The position numbers and the translations under genes were made by a program. 63,488 bases of DNA, from positions 1-63,488 of the forward strand of contig JAACJQ010000230.1 of the NCBI GenBank assembly GCA_016879935.1, in the 5' to 3' direction. Source of the stretch: Archangiaceae bacterium. Its GTDB lineage: Bacteria; Myxococcota; Myxococcia; Myxococcales; Myxococcaceae. The stretch's first letter is position 1, and each line of letters begins with the position of its first letter. The notes under the pieces are model-generated. The model was not told the DNA's origin and did not search any database. It saw only the letters and a program-made list of their open reading frames with translations. Shown piece by piece: positions 8,305-16,723 of the stretch.

Positions 8305-9282
8305 TCAGTTCTTCGGCCCGCGGGGCTGCGGCAACACCCACGACGCCTCGGGCGCCAGCGCCTCGAGCGCAGCTGGCAGCGTGTCGAGCGACGACACCTG
8401 CTGCTGCACCAGCGTCGAGAACGCCTCGAGGTCGAGCCCACGCGCTTCGGCACACGCCTCGAACACCGGCTTCGTCGCCGCGGTGAGCGCCTGAAAGTCC
8501 TTCTGGCCCTGCCGCGCGAGCGTTCCACCCAGCGCGAGCACACAGAGGGGAACGGCGAGGTCGGCGTCGAAGCCGAGCTGCTCGACCAGCATCGCCCAGT
8601 GCGGCTGCGTCGAGGCGTTGAAGGCCGTGAGGTCGGACGTCAGCAGCCACACCGCCTGCGCGAGGAAAGGTACACCGGCAGGGCCAGCCGACTCACCGAT
8701 GGCGCCGACGAAGCCCGCGAGCATCGCCGGCGAGGCACCGGGTGCGACCTGCGAGAGCAACGCGCGCGCGGCCGAGACCGCGTTGGGCGATTGCTGCGCG
8801 ACCTCGGCGCCGATGGCGTGGGCGAGACAGAAGACCTGCAGCATCGGCTGCTTTCCCGTGAAGCCCTGGGCCGCCCGCATCCACACGCCGCGCGCGCGAC
8901 GGTCACGCAACCGGTCGAGCACGCCCGCGCAGTTCATCAACGCCATCGCCGACTCGGCGGGAGCCACGTGCAGCGCGAGCGCCTCTTCCGTCAGCTCGAG
9001 CGCGCGTTTCAGGTCGCCTGCCTGCCGCGACAGGAAGGCGAGGTTGCCCAACACCGACATCGCTCCGGCGAGGTCGCCCTCGGTGCGGTACTCGGCGACC
9101 GCGCGGCTCAAGAGCTCGGCAGCCTCACGAGCATGGCCCTCGGTCAACGCCTGCATGCCTGCGGTCTCGGTCTCGATGGCGCTCACGGGAGCGGGCGCTT
9201 TACCCGTGCAGCAAGAACTCAGCAGCCCGGAAGTGACGAAACCAGCCGAGGCACGAGCGCCCAGTGCGCGCTGATCAGCCAC
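8305..9282 (-). CDS. TPR-repeat protein, possible lipoprotein
   Basis: About 325 residues, mostly helical. Tetratricopeptide-type units are visible in the N-terminal half (EGHAREAAELLSRAVAEYRTEGD, AMSVLGNLAFLSRQAGDLKRALELTEEAL), and a less regular helical part follows. Close to the N-terminus is SGLLSSCC, a possible lipobox, but the hydrophobic stretch before it is short. The start used is GTG 9282. An ATG at 9156 would give a cytosolic protein that begins directly at the TPRs. The first codons from 9282 lie inside a copy of the ~100-bp repeat found at 9751-9964, which weakens this start. Convergent with the cyclase gene, with stop codons touching. Confidence 0.65.
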   Translation of the reverse strand: MADQRALGARASAGFVTSGLLSSCCTGKAPAPVSAIETETAGMQALTEGHAREAAELLSRAVAEYRTEGDLAGAMSVLGNLAFLSRQAGDLKRALELTEEALALHVAPAESAMALMNCAGVLDRLRDRRARGVWMRAAQGFTGKQPMLQVFCLAHAIGAEVAQQSPNAVSAARALLSQVAPGASPAMLAGFVGAIGESAGPAGVPFLAQAVWLLTSDLTAFNASTQPHWAMLVEQLGFDADLAVPLCVLALGGTLARQGQKDFQALTAATKPVFEACAEARGLDLEAFSTLVQQQVSSLDTLPAALEALAPEASWVLPQPRGPKN

Positions 9283-9340
9283 GACGGTTGGTCTCCATCC
9301 GGGCGAGAGGGCGCGAGCCTCAGGGAGCCGTTCCCGTGGA
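9266..9340. repeat. solitary copy of the ~100-bp repeat
   Basis: Shares gcgcgctgatcagcc (9266-9280), then a ctccatcc block, a gcgagcctca block and gccgttcc (about 9330) in the same order as the tandem copies at 9751-9964. It overlaps the proposed start of the TPR gene. Confidence 0.6.
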
Positions 9341-9372
9341 GTCGATGCCGTCCGCGCGAGGGCTGCCGACAC

Positions 9373-9750
9373 GACGACGAGCGCACGCCCACGTAGGCGT
9401 CGTCGCCGGCGCCGTCGGGTGCGCGCCCCGCGAGGTGCTGGTGGCCTCGACCGGCGTCATCGGAGTGCGGCTCCCCATGCCGGTGCGTGGAATCACCGGC
9501 CACTCCCAGCCGGGCTTCGGGTCGGCGTCGTCTCGGCGTTGCCACTCGGCGACGGACGACGGGCTCAGGAAGAACAGGTCGGCGTGATGTCCGTACACCG
9601 AGACCCTCGAGCCGTCGGTCGGCTTCAGTCGCCCGCGAACGCCGAGCCGCCGCCAGCCGTGAGAGCTCGAGCCGCTCGGCGACGATGGTGAGCACGAAGA
9701 ACGCGACCCACCTCGGCGTGACGTCGAAGACCGGAGCGCCGCTGGTGCTG
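9373..9750 (-). pseudogene. possible decayed membrane-protein gene
   Basis: No intact gene fits here. On the minus strand one frame (about 9750-9610) reads a plausible hydrophobic stretch, TPRWVAFFVLTIVAERLELS. A different frame just downstream (about 9660-9380) continues with coherent, non-shadow-like sequence such as VYGHHADLFFLSPSSVAEW and PKPGWEWPVIPRTGM. A frame change inside a former gene would explain this. No start codon with a ribosome site and no conserved motif assign a function. The region is flanked by repeat copies on both sides. This is an inference from reading-frame quality only. Confidence 0.3.
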
Positions 9751-9964
9751 GCGCGCGGTGATCAGGCCCGAGGTGTCGGCCTCCATCCGCACGGCACGTG
9801 CCGAGGCTCCGTGAGCTGTCGTCGTTGCGGCGATGCCGTTCCTTTGCGTCGCGCGCTGATCAGCCCCGACAAATCGACCTCCGTCAGGTCGAGACGGAGC
9901 GAGCCTCACTGAGTCATCTCGTTCAACCGAAGCCGTTCCTTGCTGCGTCGCGCGCTGATCAGCC
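9751..9964. repeat. tandem ~100-bp repeats with a gatcag core
   Basis: Units begin at 9751, 9851 and 9950 (the last truncated). Each opens with gcgcgc, a tgatcag core and gcc, continues with a cctcc block and a gag(gct/cct) block, and closes with gccgttcctt(gct)gcgtcgc. The spacing is 100 and 99 bp. The third unit ends 24 bp before the lipoprotein start at 9988, so the array occupies that gene's promoter area. Confidence 0.7.
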
Positions 9965-9987
9965 TCGAAGTGTGAGACCCTTCCACC

Positions 9988-10707
9988 ATGTCCGGCCCTC
10001 GATGGTGGTGGAGCCCTCTCTTCTTCACGCTCGCCTGCGGCTCCTCGGCGACGCCTCCCGACACGCGCGCTCCGGGAGCGCCCACCAACCAGCGCGCCAC
10101 CGTCGACTCTGACGGCAGCGTCTCGCTCTCGTGGACGAGCTCTCCCGACGGCGACTTCGCGCGCACGTTGCTCGCCCGGTTTCCACCCGGCGGCCGCGCG
10201 CGCAGACCCGACGGCACGCCCGCGGTCGGCGACCCGATTGGAATGGATGGCACCGTGCTCTTCCTCGGCACCGCGTCGGCCTTCGTCGACCGCTCCGCCC
10301 CCGTCACCTGCGGCGTCGTCAGCTACCGGCTCTGGTCGCAAGACACGCAGGGCCGCTGGAGCGACGACATCGCCCTCGTCGAGCTCGACGCCGGCATCAC
10401 CACGCCGCCGCCGACCCAGCCCGTCACCTCGCTCACCGCCAGCGCCCAGAGCGGCGCGCTCTTCGTGAACTGGACCAACCCGTCGGCTTCGAGCGGCTTC
10501 TCCGAGACGCGGCTCGTGAAGAAGGCCGGCTCCGCCCCGGCCAGCCTCACCGACGGCTCGCTCGTGCTGTCGACCTCGTTCACCCAATACGTCGAGTCGC
10601 TCCGCGGCCAGGTCTCAGGCAGCCGCCTCTTCTTTGCGGCCTTCACCTGCAACGCTTGTGGCCGGTGCCAGGCCATGCCGGCGACGGTCTCCTTCACCGT
10701 GCCATAA
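9988..10707 (+). CDS. lipoprotein with fibronectin type III-like domains
   Basis: A 239-residue predicted lipoprotein (signal MSGPRWWWSPLFFTLAC, lipid cysteine at 17). After a proline-rich linker come two FnIII-like modules, each with the typical opening pattern: APTNQRATVDSDGSVSLSWT at about 30-50 and VTSLTASAQSGALFVNWTNP at about 145-165. The C-terminus carries a CNACGRC cysteine cluster. Such domains are generally binding or spacer modules on the outer surface; no enzyme motif is seen. Transcribed alone, after the repeat array. Confidence 0.75.
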   Translation: MSGPRWWWSPLFFTLACGSSATPPDTRAPGAPTNQRATVDSDGSVSLSWTSSPDGDFARTLLARFPPGGRARRPDGTPAVGDPIGMDGTVLFLGTASAFVDRSAPVTCGVVSYRLWSQDTQGRWSDDIALVELDAGITTPPPTQPVTSLTASAQSGALFVNWTNPSASSGFSETRLVKKAGSAPASLTDGSLVLSTSFTQYVESLRGQVSGSRLFFAAFTCNACGRCQAMPATVSFTVP

Positions 10708-10795
10708 GCCCGACAACCTCGATTCATGCCCGGGTAGCAAAAGACCCACAACGACCTGCCAACCAGTTCGGGCATGGGAGATGGTGCCGCACTTC

Positions 10796-10811
10796 CGCGA
10801 GTTTTTTCGCG
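10796..10811. promoter_or_regulatory. short hairpin upstream of the first LysR gene
   Basis: Five-base arms CGCGA and TCGCG enclose a T-rich loop, ending 14 bp before the ATG at 10826. It could be a weak terminator of the upstream lipoprotein gene or a leader structure that masks the LysR ribosome site. It is small and could be chance. Confidence 0.25.
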
Positions 10812-10825
10812 GCGGTACACCTCCC

Positions 10826-11704
10826 ATGGACTCGCTCCTCGACCTTCACGCCTTCACCTGCATCGCTGAGGCGCAGAGTCTGTCGGGGGCGGCGGTCGTC
10901 ATGGGGGTCACGCCCTCTGCGGTGAGCAAGCGGCTCACGCGGCTCGAGAAGCGGCTGGGCGTGCAGCTCGTTCACCGAACGACTCGCCAGTTCCGGCTCA
11001 CCGAAGACGGGCGCGTCTTCTTCGAGCGCTGCAAAGACATTCTCTCGAAGCTGCGTGAGGCCGAGCGCGAGGTCGTACGCGGGCGAGACCACGTGCACGG
11101 CACCGTGCGGGTCGCCTCGACGCCCGAGCTCATCTGTCGCGTGCTGGTGCCTGCGTTGCGGAAGCTGTTGCAGGCCTGGCCGCAGCTCGAGGTCGAGCTC
11201 CGCGCCTCCGAGCTCGCCATCAACCCGCTCACCGAGCGCATCGACGTCTCGCTCTTCTACGGCCAGCCCAGCGAGGCTTCGCTTCGTCAGCGGCTGGTGA
11301 CGACGAGCACCTTCTCGATGTTCGCCTCACCCGCGTACCTGGCCGAGCATGGCACTCCGAAGTCGCCGCGCGAGCTGAGCACGCACGTCGGGCTCATGAT
11401 GACCGAGCCGGAGCCGCCCTTCGAGTGGACGTTTCCCGACGCGCCCGAGGGCGTGACGCCGCGAAAGCGCCTCTTCGCCAACTCGTCGGTCGCGCTCATG
11501 GAGATGGCAGAGCAGGGGCTTGGCATCGCGCGGCTTCCGCTGCTCTTCGCGCAGGCCTCCGTGAAGCGGGGCCGCCTCGTCTCGCTGCTGGGCAAAGACG
11601 TCGACGGCGAGCTCGCGCTGTACGCCCGCTACCCGCCAGCCGATGCCACCTCACCGCGAGTGCGCGCCATCATCGATTGGATGAGTGACGCCTTCGCCAG
11701 CTGA
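10826..11704 (+). CDS. LysR-family transcriptional regulator (first of two)
   Basis: A 292-residue LysR-type regulator. An N-terminal winged helix-turn-helix (about residues 1-65: LHAFTCIAEAQSLSGAAVVMGVT then SAVSKRLTRLEKRLGVQL) is followed by a periplasmic-binding-protein-like effector domain from about 90. ATG 10826 was chosen because the HTH normally begins within a few residues of the start; the upstream in-frame extension is unrelated to the family. The neighbouring gene at 11841 is a close paralogue in the same orientation. LysR regulators usually control a divergent neighbour, but here the upstream gene is co-directional, so the target is not evident. Confidence 0.9.
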   Translation: MDSLLDLHAFTCIAEAQSLSGAAVVMGVTPSAVSKRLTRLEKRLGVQLVHRTTRQFRLTEDGRVFFERCKDILSKLREAEREVVRGRDHVHGTVRVASTPELICRVLVPALRKLLQAWPQLEVELRASELAINPLTERIDVSLFYGQPSEASLRQRLVTTSTFSMFASPAYLAEHGTPKSPRELSTHVGLMMTEPEPPFEWTFPDAPEGVTPRKRLFANSSVALMEMAEQGLGIARLPLLFAQASVKRGRLVSLLGKDVDGELALYARYPPADATSPRVRAIIDWMSDAFAS

Positions 11705-11840
11705 GCCGCTTCGCCTTCGAACGCCAGCCACGTTTCGCTCTGCGTCAGCAGCCGCTGGTGCTCCAGCGCGCGAGCTTTGACACACTCCTGCCGTCGGGGG
11801 GCCGCCACCACGCGGGCGCGCTTGAGCCGGAGCGGTGCAC

Positions 11841-12722
11841 ATGAAGTCTCTCGTCGAGCTGGCAGTGTTCGTGCGGGTCGCCGAATCGAAGAACCTGTCG
11901 GGCGCGGCGCGGAGCCTCTCCATCACGCCCTCTGCCGTCAGCAAGCGGCTCTCGAAGCTCGAGGAGCGGCTCGGCGTGACGCTCATTCACCGCACCACCC
12001 GCAACGTCTCGCTCAGCGAAGACGGGCGCGCCTTCTACGAGCGCTGCAAACGCATTCTCGCCGACGTCACCGAGGCCGAAGGCGTGGTGGCGCACGGGCG
12101 TGACGAGGTGCGTGGGCGCGTGCGCGTGTCGGTGCCCTGCACGGTGGCGCGAGAGGTGCTGGCGTCGCACGTGGCGGCGCTGCTCGAGCAACACCCCAGG
12201 CTCTCGCTCGACCTCGTGCTGTCCGAAGGCGAGCTCGACCCGATGCGTGATGGCGTCGACGTGGCGCTCTCGTGGGGGCGGCCCACCGACTCCGCGCTCA
12301 TTCAGCGAAAGCTGACGAGCTCGAAGGTGCGCGTCTTCGCCTCGCCCGCCTACCTCGCGCGGCGCGGCGTGCCGAAGTCGCCCTCGGCGCTCTCGACGCA
12401 TGACTGCCTGGGCTCGGGTCAGGAGCGCGGGTGGACGTTTCGTGAAGGCACCCGCGTGGTGACGGTGCCGGTGGTGAGCCGCCTGCAGTGCGACACGAGC
12501 GACGCGGTGAAGGCCCTGACGATGGCCGGCCTGGGCCTGGCGCGTGCGCCCGAGTTGGTGATGGGCGCTTTTCGCCCGAACGAGCTGGTGACGGTGCTCG
12601 ACGACTACGTGGCCGAAGAGCGACCCCTGTTCGCGCGCTGTGCGCCGGCTCAGCCGCTCTCCGCACGCGTGCGCGTCGTGCTGGACTGGCTGGTGGCCAG
12701 CTTCAGCTCTTCACGCGGCTGA
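11841..12722 (+). CDS. LysR-family transcriptional regulator (second of two)
   Basis: A 293-residue LysR regulator with the HTH at about residues 1-62 (LAVFVRVAESKNLSGAARSL, SAVSKRLSKLEERLGVTL) and a substrate-binding domain after. It matches the preceding regulator closely around the HTH and linker (shared LSGAA, VSKRL, HRTTR, SEDGRAF/TEDGRVF blocks), pointing to tandem duplication. Its last 20 bases overlap the end of the convergent histidine kinase gene (stop 12703-12705), so the two transcripts must run into each other. Start ATG 11841; a GTG lies two codons earlier. Confidence 0.9.
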   Translation: MKSLVELAVFVRVAESKNLSGAARSLSITPSAVSKRLSKLEERLGVTLIHRTTRNVSLSEDGRAFYERCKRILADVTEAEGVVAHGRDEVRGRVRVSVPCTVAREVLASHVAALLEQHPRLSLDLVLSEGELDPMRDGVDVALSWGRPTDSALIQRKLTSSKVRVFASPAYLARRGVPKSPSALSTHDCLGSGQERGWTFREGTRVVTVPVVSRLQCDTSDAVKALTMAGLGLARAPELVMGAFRPNELVTVLDDYVAEERPLFARCAPAQPLSARVRVVLDWLVASFSSSRG

Positions 12723-14448
12723 CGGCTTCGGCCACCTCGTCCATCGAGAAGGGCTTGCGCAGCACCGCCTTGGCTCCGGCGAACCCTCCGTCGATGGAGA
12801 ACTCGTCGAGGAAGCCCGAGGTGACGATGACGTCGGCCGTGGGCTCGAGCGTCTTCAGGCGCGCCATCGTCTCGGCGCCGCCCAGCCCCGGCATGACGAG
12901 GTCGCAGACGACGAGGCTCGGGTGCAGCCCGCCCTGCAGCAGCGACACCGCCTCTTCGCCGCTCGAGGCCGGGTGCACCACGTAGCCGAGCTTCACGAGG
13001 AAGCGGGCGAGCACCTTGCGCGTCGCTTCGTCGTCGTCGACCACCAGCGCGATGCCGCGCCGCTGACCCTGGGGAGAGAGCTCGAGGTCGTCTTGCGCTG
13101 GCGTCCACTCCCGCGGCAGCCACATGGTGACGCGAGTGCCGCGGCCTGGCGTCGACTCGAGCCTGATGTCACCGCGGTGCGCGCGCAACGAGGTGTACGC
13201 CATGGACAAGCCCAGCCCGGTGCCGCTGCCGCGCTTCTTGGTGCTGAAGAAGGGCTCGAAGGCGCGCTGGAGCACGTCACCCGGCATGCCTTCGCCCGTG
13301 TCCTGCACGCTGAAGGTGACGCGGCGCTCGTCGAAGCGGGCGCTGACGTGAATGGTGCCACCGTGCGGCATGGCGTCGCGTGCGTGGAGGGAGATGTTGA
13401 TGAGGGCCTGCTGCAGCTGGCTGCGGTCGCCCGTCACTTCGCAGGCCTCGGGCGGCAGCCGCAGCGAGAGGCGCACGTTGGCGGGCAACAGGCGCGTCAC
13501 CAGGCTCGCGGCCTCGCGGGCCATCTCGATGGCGTCGAAGCGCTCGGTGCGGGTGGGCGTCTTGCGGGCGAAGGCGAGCAGTTGGTGCAGCAGGTCTCTG
13601 GCGCGCTGGGCCGCGAGCAGAATCTGCTCGGCGTCGGCCTTGTGCAGCGGCTCCTTCACGTCGTCACGCAGCGCGCCCGCGCAGGTCTGCACCACGGCGA
13701 GCACGTTGTTCATGTCGTGCGCCACGCCGCTGGCGAGCTGGCCGATGGCGTCGAGCTTCTGCGACTGATGCACGGCCTCGAGCAGGCGCTCACGCTCGGC
13801 GGCCAGCGCGCGGGCGTCGGTGACGTCGACGAGCTTCAAGACACAGAGCTTCCCGACCCGGGTGCTGCGCAGCTCGTACACGCGCCGACCTTCGGGGCGC
13901 TCCCAGTCGATGTGCACGACCTCGGGGCCGAGGGCGCCGCTCAACGTCGCGCGCACCGTCGTCATCACGAGGGGGTTGGGAATGAGCTCGGCCATGGCGC
14001 GGCCGAGCGGGTGCTGGCCGGTCGCGCGGAACACCTGCAGCGCGCGCTCGTTCGCCTCGACGATGTCGCCGCGTTCGTTCACCACCAGCACGACCGCGGG
14101 CGTTGCTTGAAAGGCGACCTCCGAGAGCGGGGCCACCAACAGCGCCACCAGGAGCGCCTCTCCTTCAGGCGCGAAGGCGACCGCTTGAACGGTGCTGGCG
14201 CCAGGCTCGAGCTCGACGAGGCCGGAGCCCAGCGAGGCCACCGCTTCGACCCACGCCGGGTGCTCCGCGAGGACTGGCACGAGCGCGGCCAGCCGTGAGC
14301 CGACGGCAGAGGCGCCGAGCACTTCGCACGCGCGTTCGTCGGCCGAGAGAATGGTGCCGCTGCGGTCGAGGGTGACGAGCCCACCAGGCGCGCCTCGTCG
14401 TGCCCGGTTGAGCTGGATCAAAATCTCGTGTGATGGGCTTGGCTTCAT
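12703..14448 (-). CDS. PAS-containing hybrid histidine kinase with receiver domain
   Basis: About 581 residues, no transmembrane helix. Order: two PAS-like segments (about 15-75 and 105-165), a dimerisation/phosphoacceptor helix with His244 in SGVAHDMNN, a GHKL ATPase domain with DTGEGMPG, FEPFFSTKK and GTGLGLSMAY, and a C-terminal receiver with VVDDDE, phospho-accepting Asp516 in VVCDLVMP and lysine in LRKPFS. The N-box reads INISLHARDAM: the usual asparagine before Ala-Arg-Asp is His355, a residue that normally coordinates magnesium, so kinase activity may be altered. ATG 14448 has GGGGG just upstream. The stop overlaps the LysR gene. Confidence 0.9.
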   Translation of the reverse strand: MKPSPSHEILIQLNRARRGAPGGLVTLDRSGTILSADERACEVLGASAVGSRLAALVPVLAEHPAWVEAVASLGSGLVELEPGASTVQAVAFAPEGEALLVALLVAPLSEVAFQATPAVVLVVNERGDIVEANERALQVFRATGQHPLGRAMAELIPNPLVMTTVRATLSGALGPEVVHIDWERPEGRRVYELRSTRVGKLCVLKLVDVTDARALAAERERLLEAVHQSQKLDAIGQLASGVAHDMNNVLAVVQTCAGALRDDVKEPLHKADAEQILLAAQRARDLLHQLLAFARKTPTRTERFDAIEMAREAASLVTRLLPANVRLSLRLPPEACEVTGDRSQLQQALINISLHARDAMPHGGTIHVSARFDERRVTFSVQDTGEGMPGDVLQRAFEPFFSTKKRGSGTGLGLSMAYTSLRAHRGDIRLESTPGRGTRVTMWLPREWTPAQDDLELSPQGQRRGIALVVDDDEATRKVLARFLVKLGYVVHPASSGEEAVSLLQGGLHPSLVVCDLVMPGLGGAETMARLKTLEPTADVIVTSGFLDEFSIDGGFAGAKAVLRKPFSMDEVAEAVSRVKS

Positions 14449-14557
14449 GACCCCCATGCGGCAGGCGTCATCGAAGCAAATCGGGGCCGATTGATCCAAT
14501 CGGCGCCCCGACACCTGCCAGTGGCAGCGGAAATGGCACGGTTGGCGTGCCTTCTCG

Positions 14558-15256
14558 TCACTCCACGGGTTCGCCCTGTGCGTCGAGCTTGATGGGCGCG
14601 ATGCCCAGCACCCGCTCGACGACGGCGTGGCCCATGTAGATGACGGGCGTGAGGCCGACCGCGACGAGCACCTTCACGCCGTAGGACGACGCGATGAGGC
14701 TCACGAGCGTGCTCGCGTCGAGCGTGCCCTGCCATGCGAGCGTCTGAATGACGGCGGTGTCGATGAGCTGCGAGACGAGCGTGCTGCCGGTCGCGCGCAG
14801 CCAGAGCAGGCGGCCGTGCGTGGCCGTCTTCACCTTGTTGAAGACCCAGATGTCGGCGAACTGCGCGAACAGGTACGCCACCATCGACGCGATGAGAATG
14901 CGCTGACTGCCGGCGAACACGGCGTCGAACGCGGGCTGGGTGACGCCCTTCCAGTCGGCGGCGCGCGTCACGTCGCTGAACGGCAACAGCACCGCGATGG
15001 TGATGATGGTGAAGGCGAACACCGCCATGCCGAAGCCGACCCACGTCACGACGCGCGCGGTGCGCTTGCCGTAGAACTCGTTGAGCAGGTCGGTCAGCAG
15101 GAAGGTGATGGGGAAGGGAATGATGCCGACCGAGAGCGTGGTGGCGCCCGCGGCGAAGAGCTTGCCGCCGATGATGTCGCCGACGAGCAGGGCGGTGATG
15201 AAGAGCCCGGCGAGAGTGAGCAGCAGCTTCGAGCGGGTGTCGAGTCGGGTCAGCAT
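14558..15256 (-). CDS. queuosine precursor transporter (VUT family, YhhQ-like)
   Basis: A 232-residue integral membrane protein of the VUT/DUF165 family, which imports preQ0/preQ1 for the queuosine tRNA modification. Seen: six or so hydrophobic segments, the early motif VGDIIGGKLF, FPITFLLTDLLNEFYGKRTAR (conserved charged loop) and SQLIDTAVIQTLAW near the fourth helix. The ATG at 15256 is preceded by a GGGGGC stretch. An in-frame extension upstream to 15355 reads through a hairpin and is not family sequence. Stand-alone, 109 bp from the histidine kinase start. Confidence 0.88.
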   Translation of the reverse strand: MLTRLDTRSKLLLTLAGLFITALLVGDIIGGKLFAAGATTLSVGIIPFPITFLLTDLLNEFYGKRTARVVTWVGFGMAVFAFTIITIAVLLPFSDVTRAADWKGVTQPAFDAVFAGSQRILIASMVAYLFAQFADIWVFNKVKTATHGRLLWLRATGSTLVSQLIDTAVIQTLAWQGTLDASTLVSLIASSYGVKVLVAVGLTPVIYMGHAVVERVLGIAPIKLDAQGEPVE

Positions 15257-15307
15257 GCGGGGAGCCCCCGCGCTTACCACGCAGCCACCAGCGCTCTGCA
15301 AACGCGA

Positions 15308-15343
15308 GGAGCCGGCTCCACCCGAACGAGGGAAGCCGGCTCC
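15308..15343 (-). terminator. hairpin after the beta-helix lipoprotein gene
   Basis: Perfect 10-bp arms, ggagccggct and agccggctcc, with a 16-base loop, lie 25 bp past the stop of the minus-strand gene at 15368 and 52 bp before the transporter start. No T-run follows, so it would be an attenuated or Rho-assisted terminator, or an mRNA-end stabiliser. Confidence 0.5.
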
Positions 15344-15367
15344 AGCGCAGCTCATCGAGGTGAGACT

Positions 15368-16720
15368 TCAGTTCTCGGGGTACGCCGTCCAGCCCGTCGT
15401 CCAGTCGGTGGTGCCGACCGCGCCGACGAACGTCGCGCTCACGTCGAAGAAGCCGTCGTTGGGCGGCGTGCCTCCGTTGGTGAGGGCGGGCGAGTCCGTG
15501 AGCGGCTTGAAGACTGGCGCCGTCACCGCGGTCGCGAACGTGAGCAGCGGATCGACCTGTCGGATGTTCAAGGAGGGCGCTTGCAGCGCCATCTCTTCGT
15601 CGAAGTTGTCGGCCACCACGCCGCCGTCAACATTGGGCGGGCGAACGTTCTGAAAAGCCGCCGTCGGGTTCTTGAAGAAGATGCTGTCTCGAACGGAGAG
15701 GGATGCGTCGTTCCATCGTGCTTGGCTATTCGAACCGGCGACATACATCGCCCAGTCGTTGAAGCTGGTCACGATGGCGTTGCGGATCGTCCCGGCAGTG
15801 CCCACCTGAAACACCATGCCCCGGCTCGTTCCCTCGCCGGGATCGCTCGAGTCGGGCGCCCGTCCAACGAGTGTGACGTTGTACAGTACAGGACTCGAGC
15901 GCGGCACCGCGTCTTGTGAGACGCGGTTGTTGTCAGCCTCGATGCCGTGGTTGCCGCGACCGGGCAGCTGCTGCACGACGAGGAACTGCGCCTTGCCCGT
16001 CCAACCTTGGTCCCAGTCGAGGCCGTCGTCATCGCTGCCCGTGACGACGAGGTGCTTCAGGTTCACCGAGCCGCCAAACAGCTCGATGCCGTCGTCGATG
16101 CCGCGGTGCACCTGCACGTAGTCGATGACGGTGCCCGTGCCACAGGCGTTGAGCGTCAGCCCGTTGAGTTCGTTGTTGGCCGAGAGCGGCTGGCCAGCGA
16201 ACTCGATGCGCACGTAGCGCAACTTGCCACACGAGTGCGCGTCGTCGGGGTTGGCGCCACCGCCGTACCGATTCCGGGGCTCGTCCGCGAGCCCCTCAGC
16301 CTTGTTGTCGCCGCCCGTGACGTTGATGGCCGCCTTGCCGTTCATCAGCACGCCGCCCCAGTTGTTGGGCCCGATTCCACGCATGCCTTCGGGGAAATTC
16401 GCAGTGAAGACGATGGGGGCCGTGGCAGTGCCTTCGGCGATGAGCTGGCCCGTGCGGGTGACGATGAGGGCCGAGCCGCGGTCACCGGCAATGGTGGTGC
16501 CGGGCTCGATGGTGAGCACCGCCCCGTCGACGTGAATGATGGACTTGAGGATGTACTTCTTGTCTTTCGTCCACGTCGTCGCGGTGGTGATGGGCTCGGT
16601 GACGTCGACGAGCGTCGTCTGCTGAGCGGTGCCTCCGCCGGTGGGGCCGGGGTTGGTGGTCTGAGCGGGGCAGGCCGTGAGGGCGAGGCCCGCCAGTGCT
16701 GCGAGGAGCATGTTGCGCAT
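15368..16720 (-). CDS. lipoprotein with right-handed beta-helix, partner of TonB receptor
   Basis: A 450-residue predicted lipoprotein (MRNMLLAALAGLALTAC, lipid cysteine at 17). After a Thr/Gly linker the body is a parallel beta-helix type fold: LTIEPGTTIAGDRGSALIVT, RYVRIEFAG, LNACGTGTVIDYVQVHRGIDDGIELFGGSVNLKHLVV, DDDGLDWDQGW. This WGG/DDGIELFGG pattern recurs in surface proteins encoded beside TonB-dependent receptors. The gene starts 3 bp after the receptor stop, so the two form an operon. It may be the ligand-capturing outer-surface component for the receptor; this role is inferred from gene order. Confidence 0.8.
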   Translation of the reverse strand: MRNMLLAALAGLALTACPAQTTNPGPTGGGTAQQTTLVDVTEPITTATTWTKDKKYILKSIIHVDGAVLTIEPGTTIAGDRGSALIVTRTGQLIAEGTATAPIVFTANFPEGMRGIGPNNWGGVLMNGKAAINVTGGDNKAEGLADEPRNRYGGGANPDDAHSCGKLRYVRIEFAGQPLSANNELNGLTLNACGTGTVIDYVQVHRGIDDGIELFGGSVNLKHLVVTGSDDDGLDWDQGWTGKAQFLVVQQLPGRGNHGIEADNNRVSQDAVPRSSPVLYNVTLVGRAPDSSDPGEGTSRGMVFQVGTAGTIRNAIVTSFNDWAMYVAGSNSQARWNDASLSVRDSIFFKNPTAAFQNVRPPNVDGGVVADNFDEEMALQAPSLNIRQVDPLLTFATAVTAPVFKPLTDSPALTNGGTPPNDGFFDVSATFVGAVGTTDWTTGWTAYPEN

Positions 16721-16723
16721 GGG

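Noticed and set aside
8300-8309. tgatcag at the cyclase stop as another repeat copy
   Set aside because: Only the short core matches and the flanking blocks are missing; chance in this composition.
12640-14298. 552-residue plus-strand open frame
   Set aside because: Antisense to the histidine kinase; translation is compositionally skewed without motifs.
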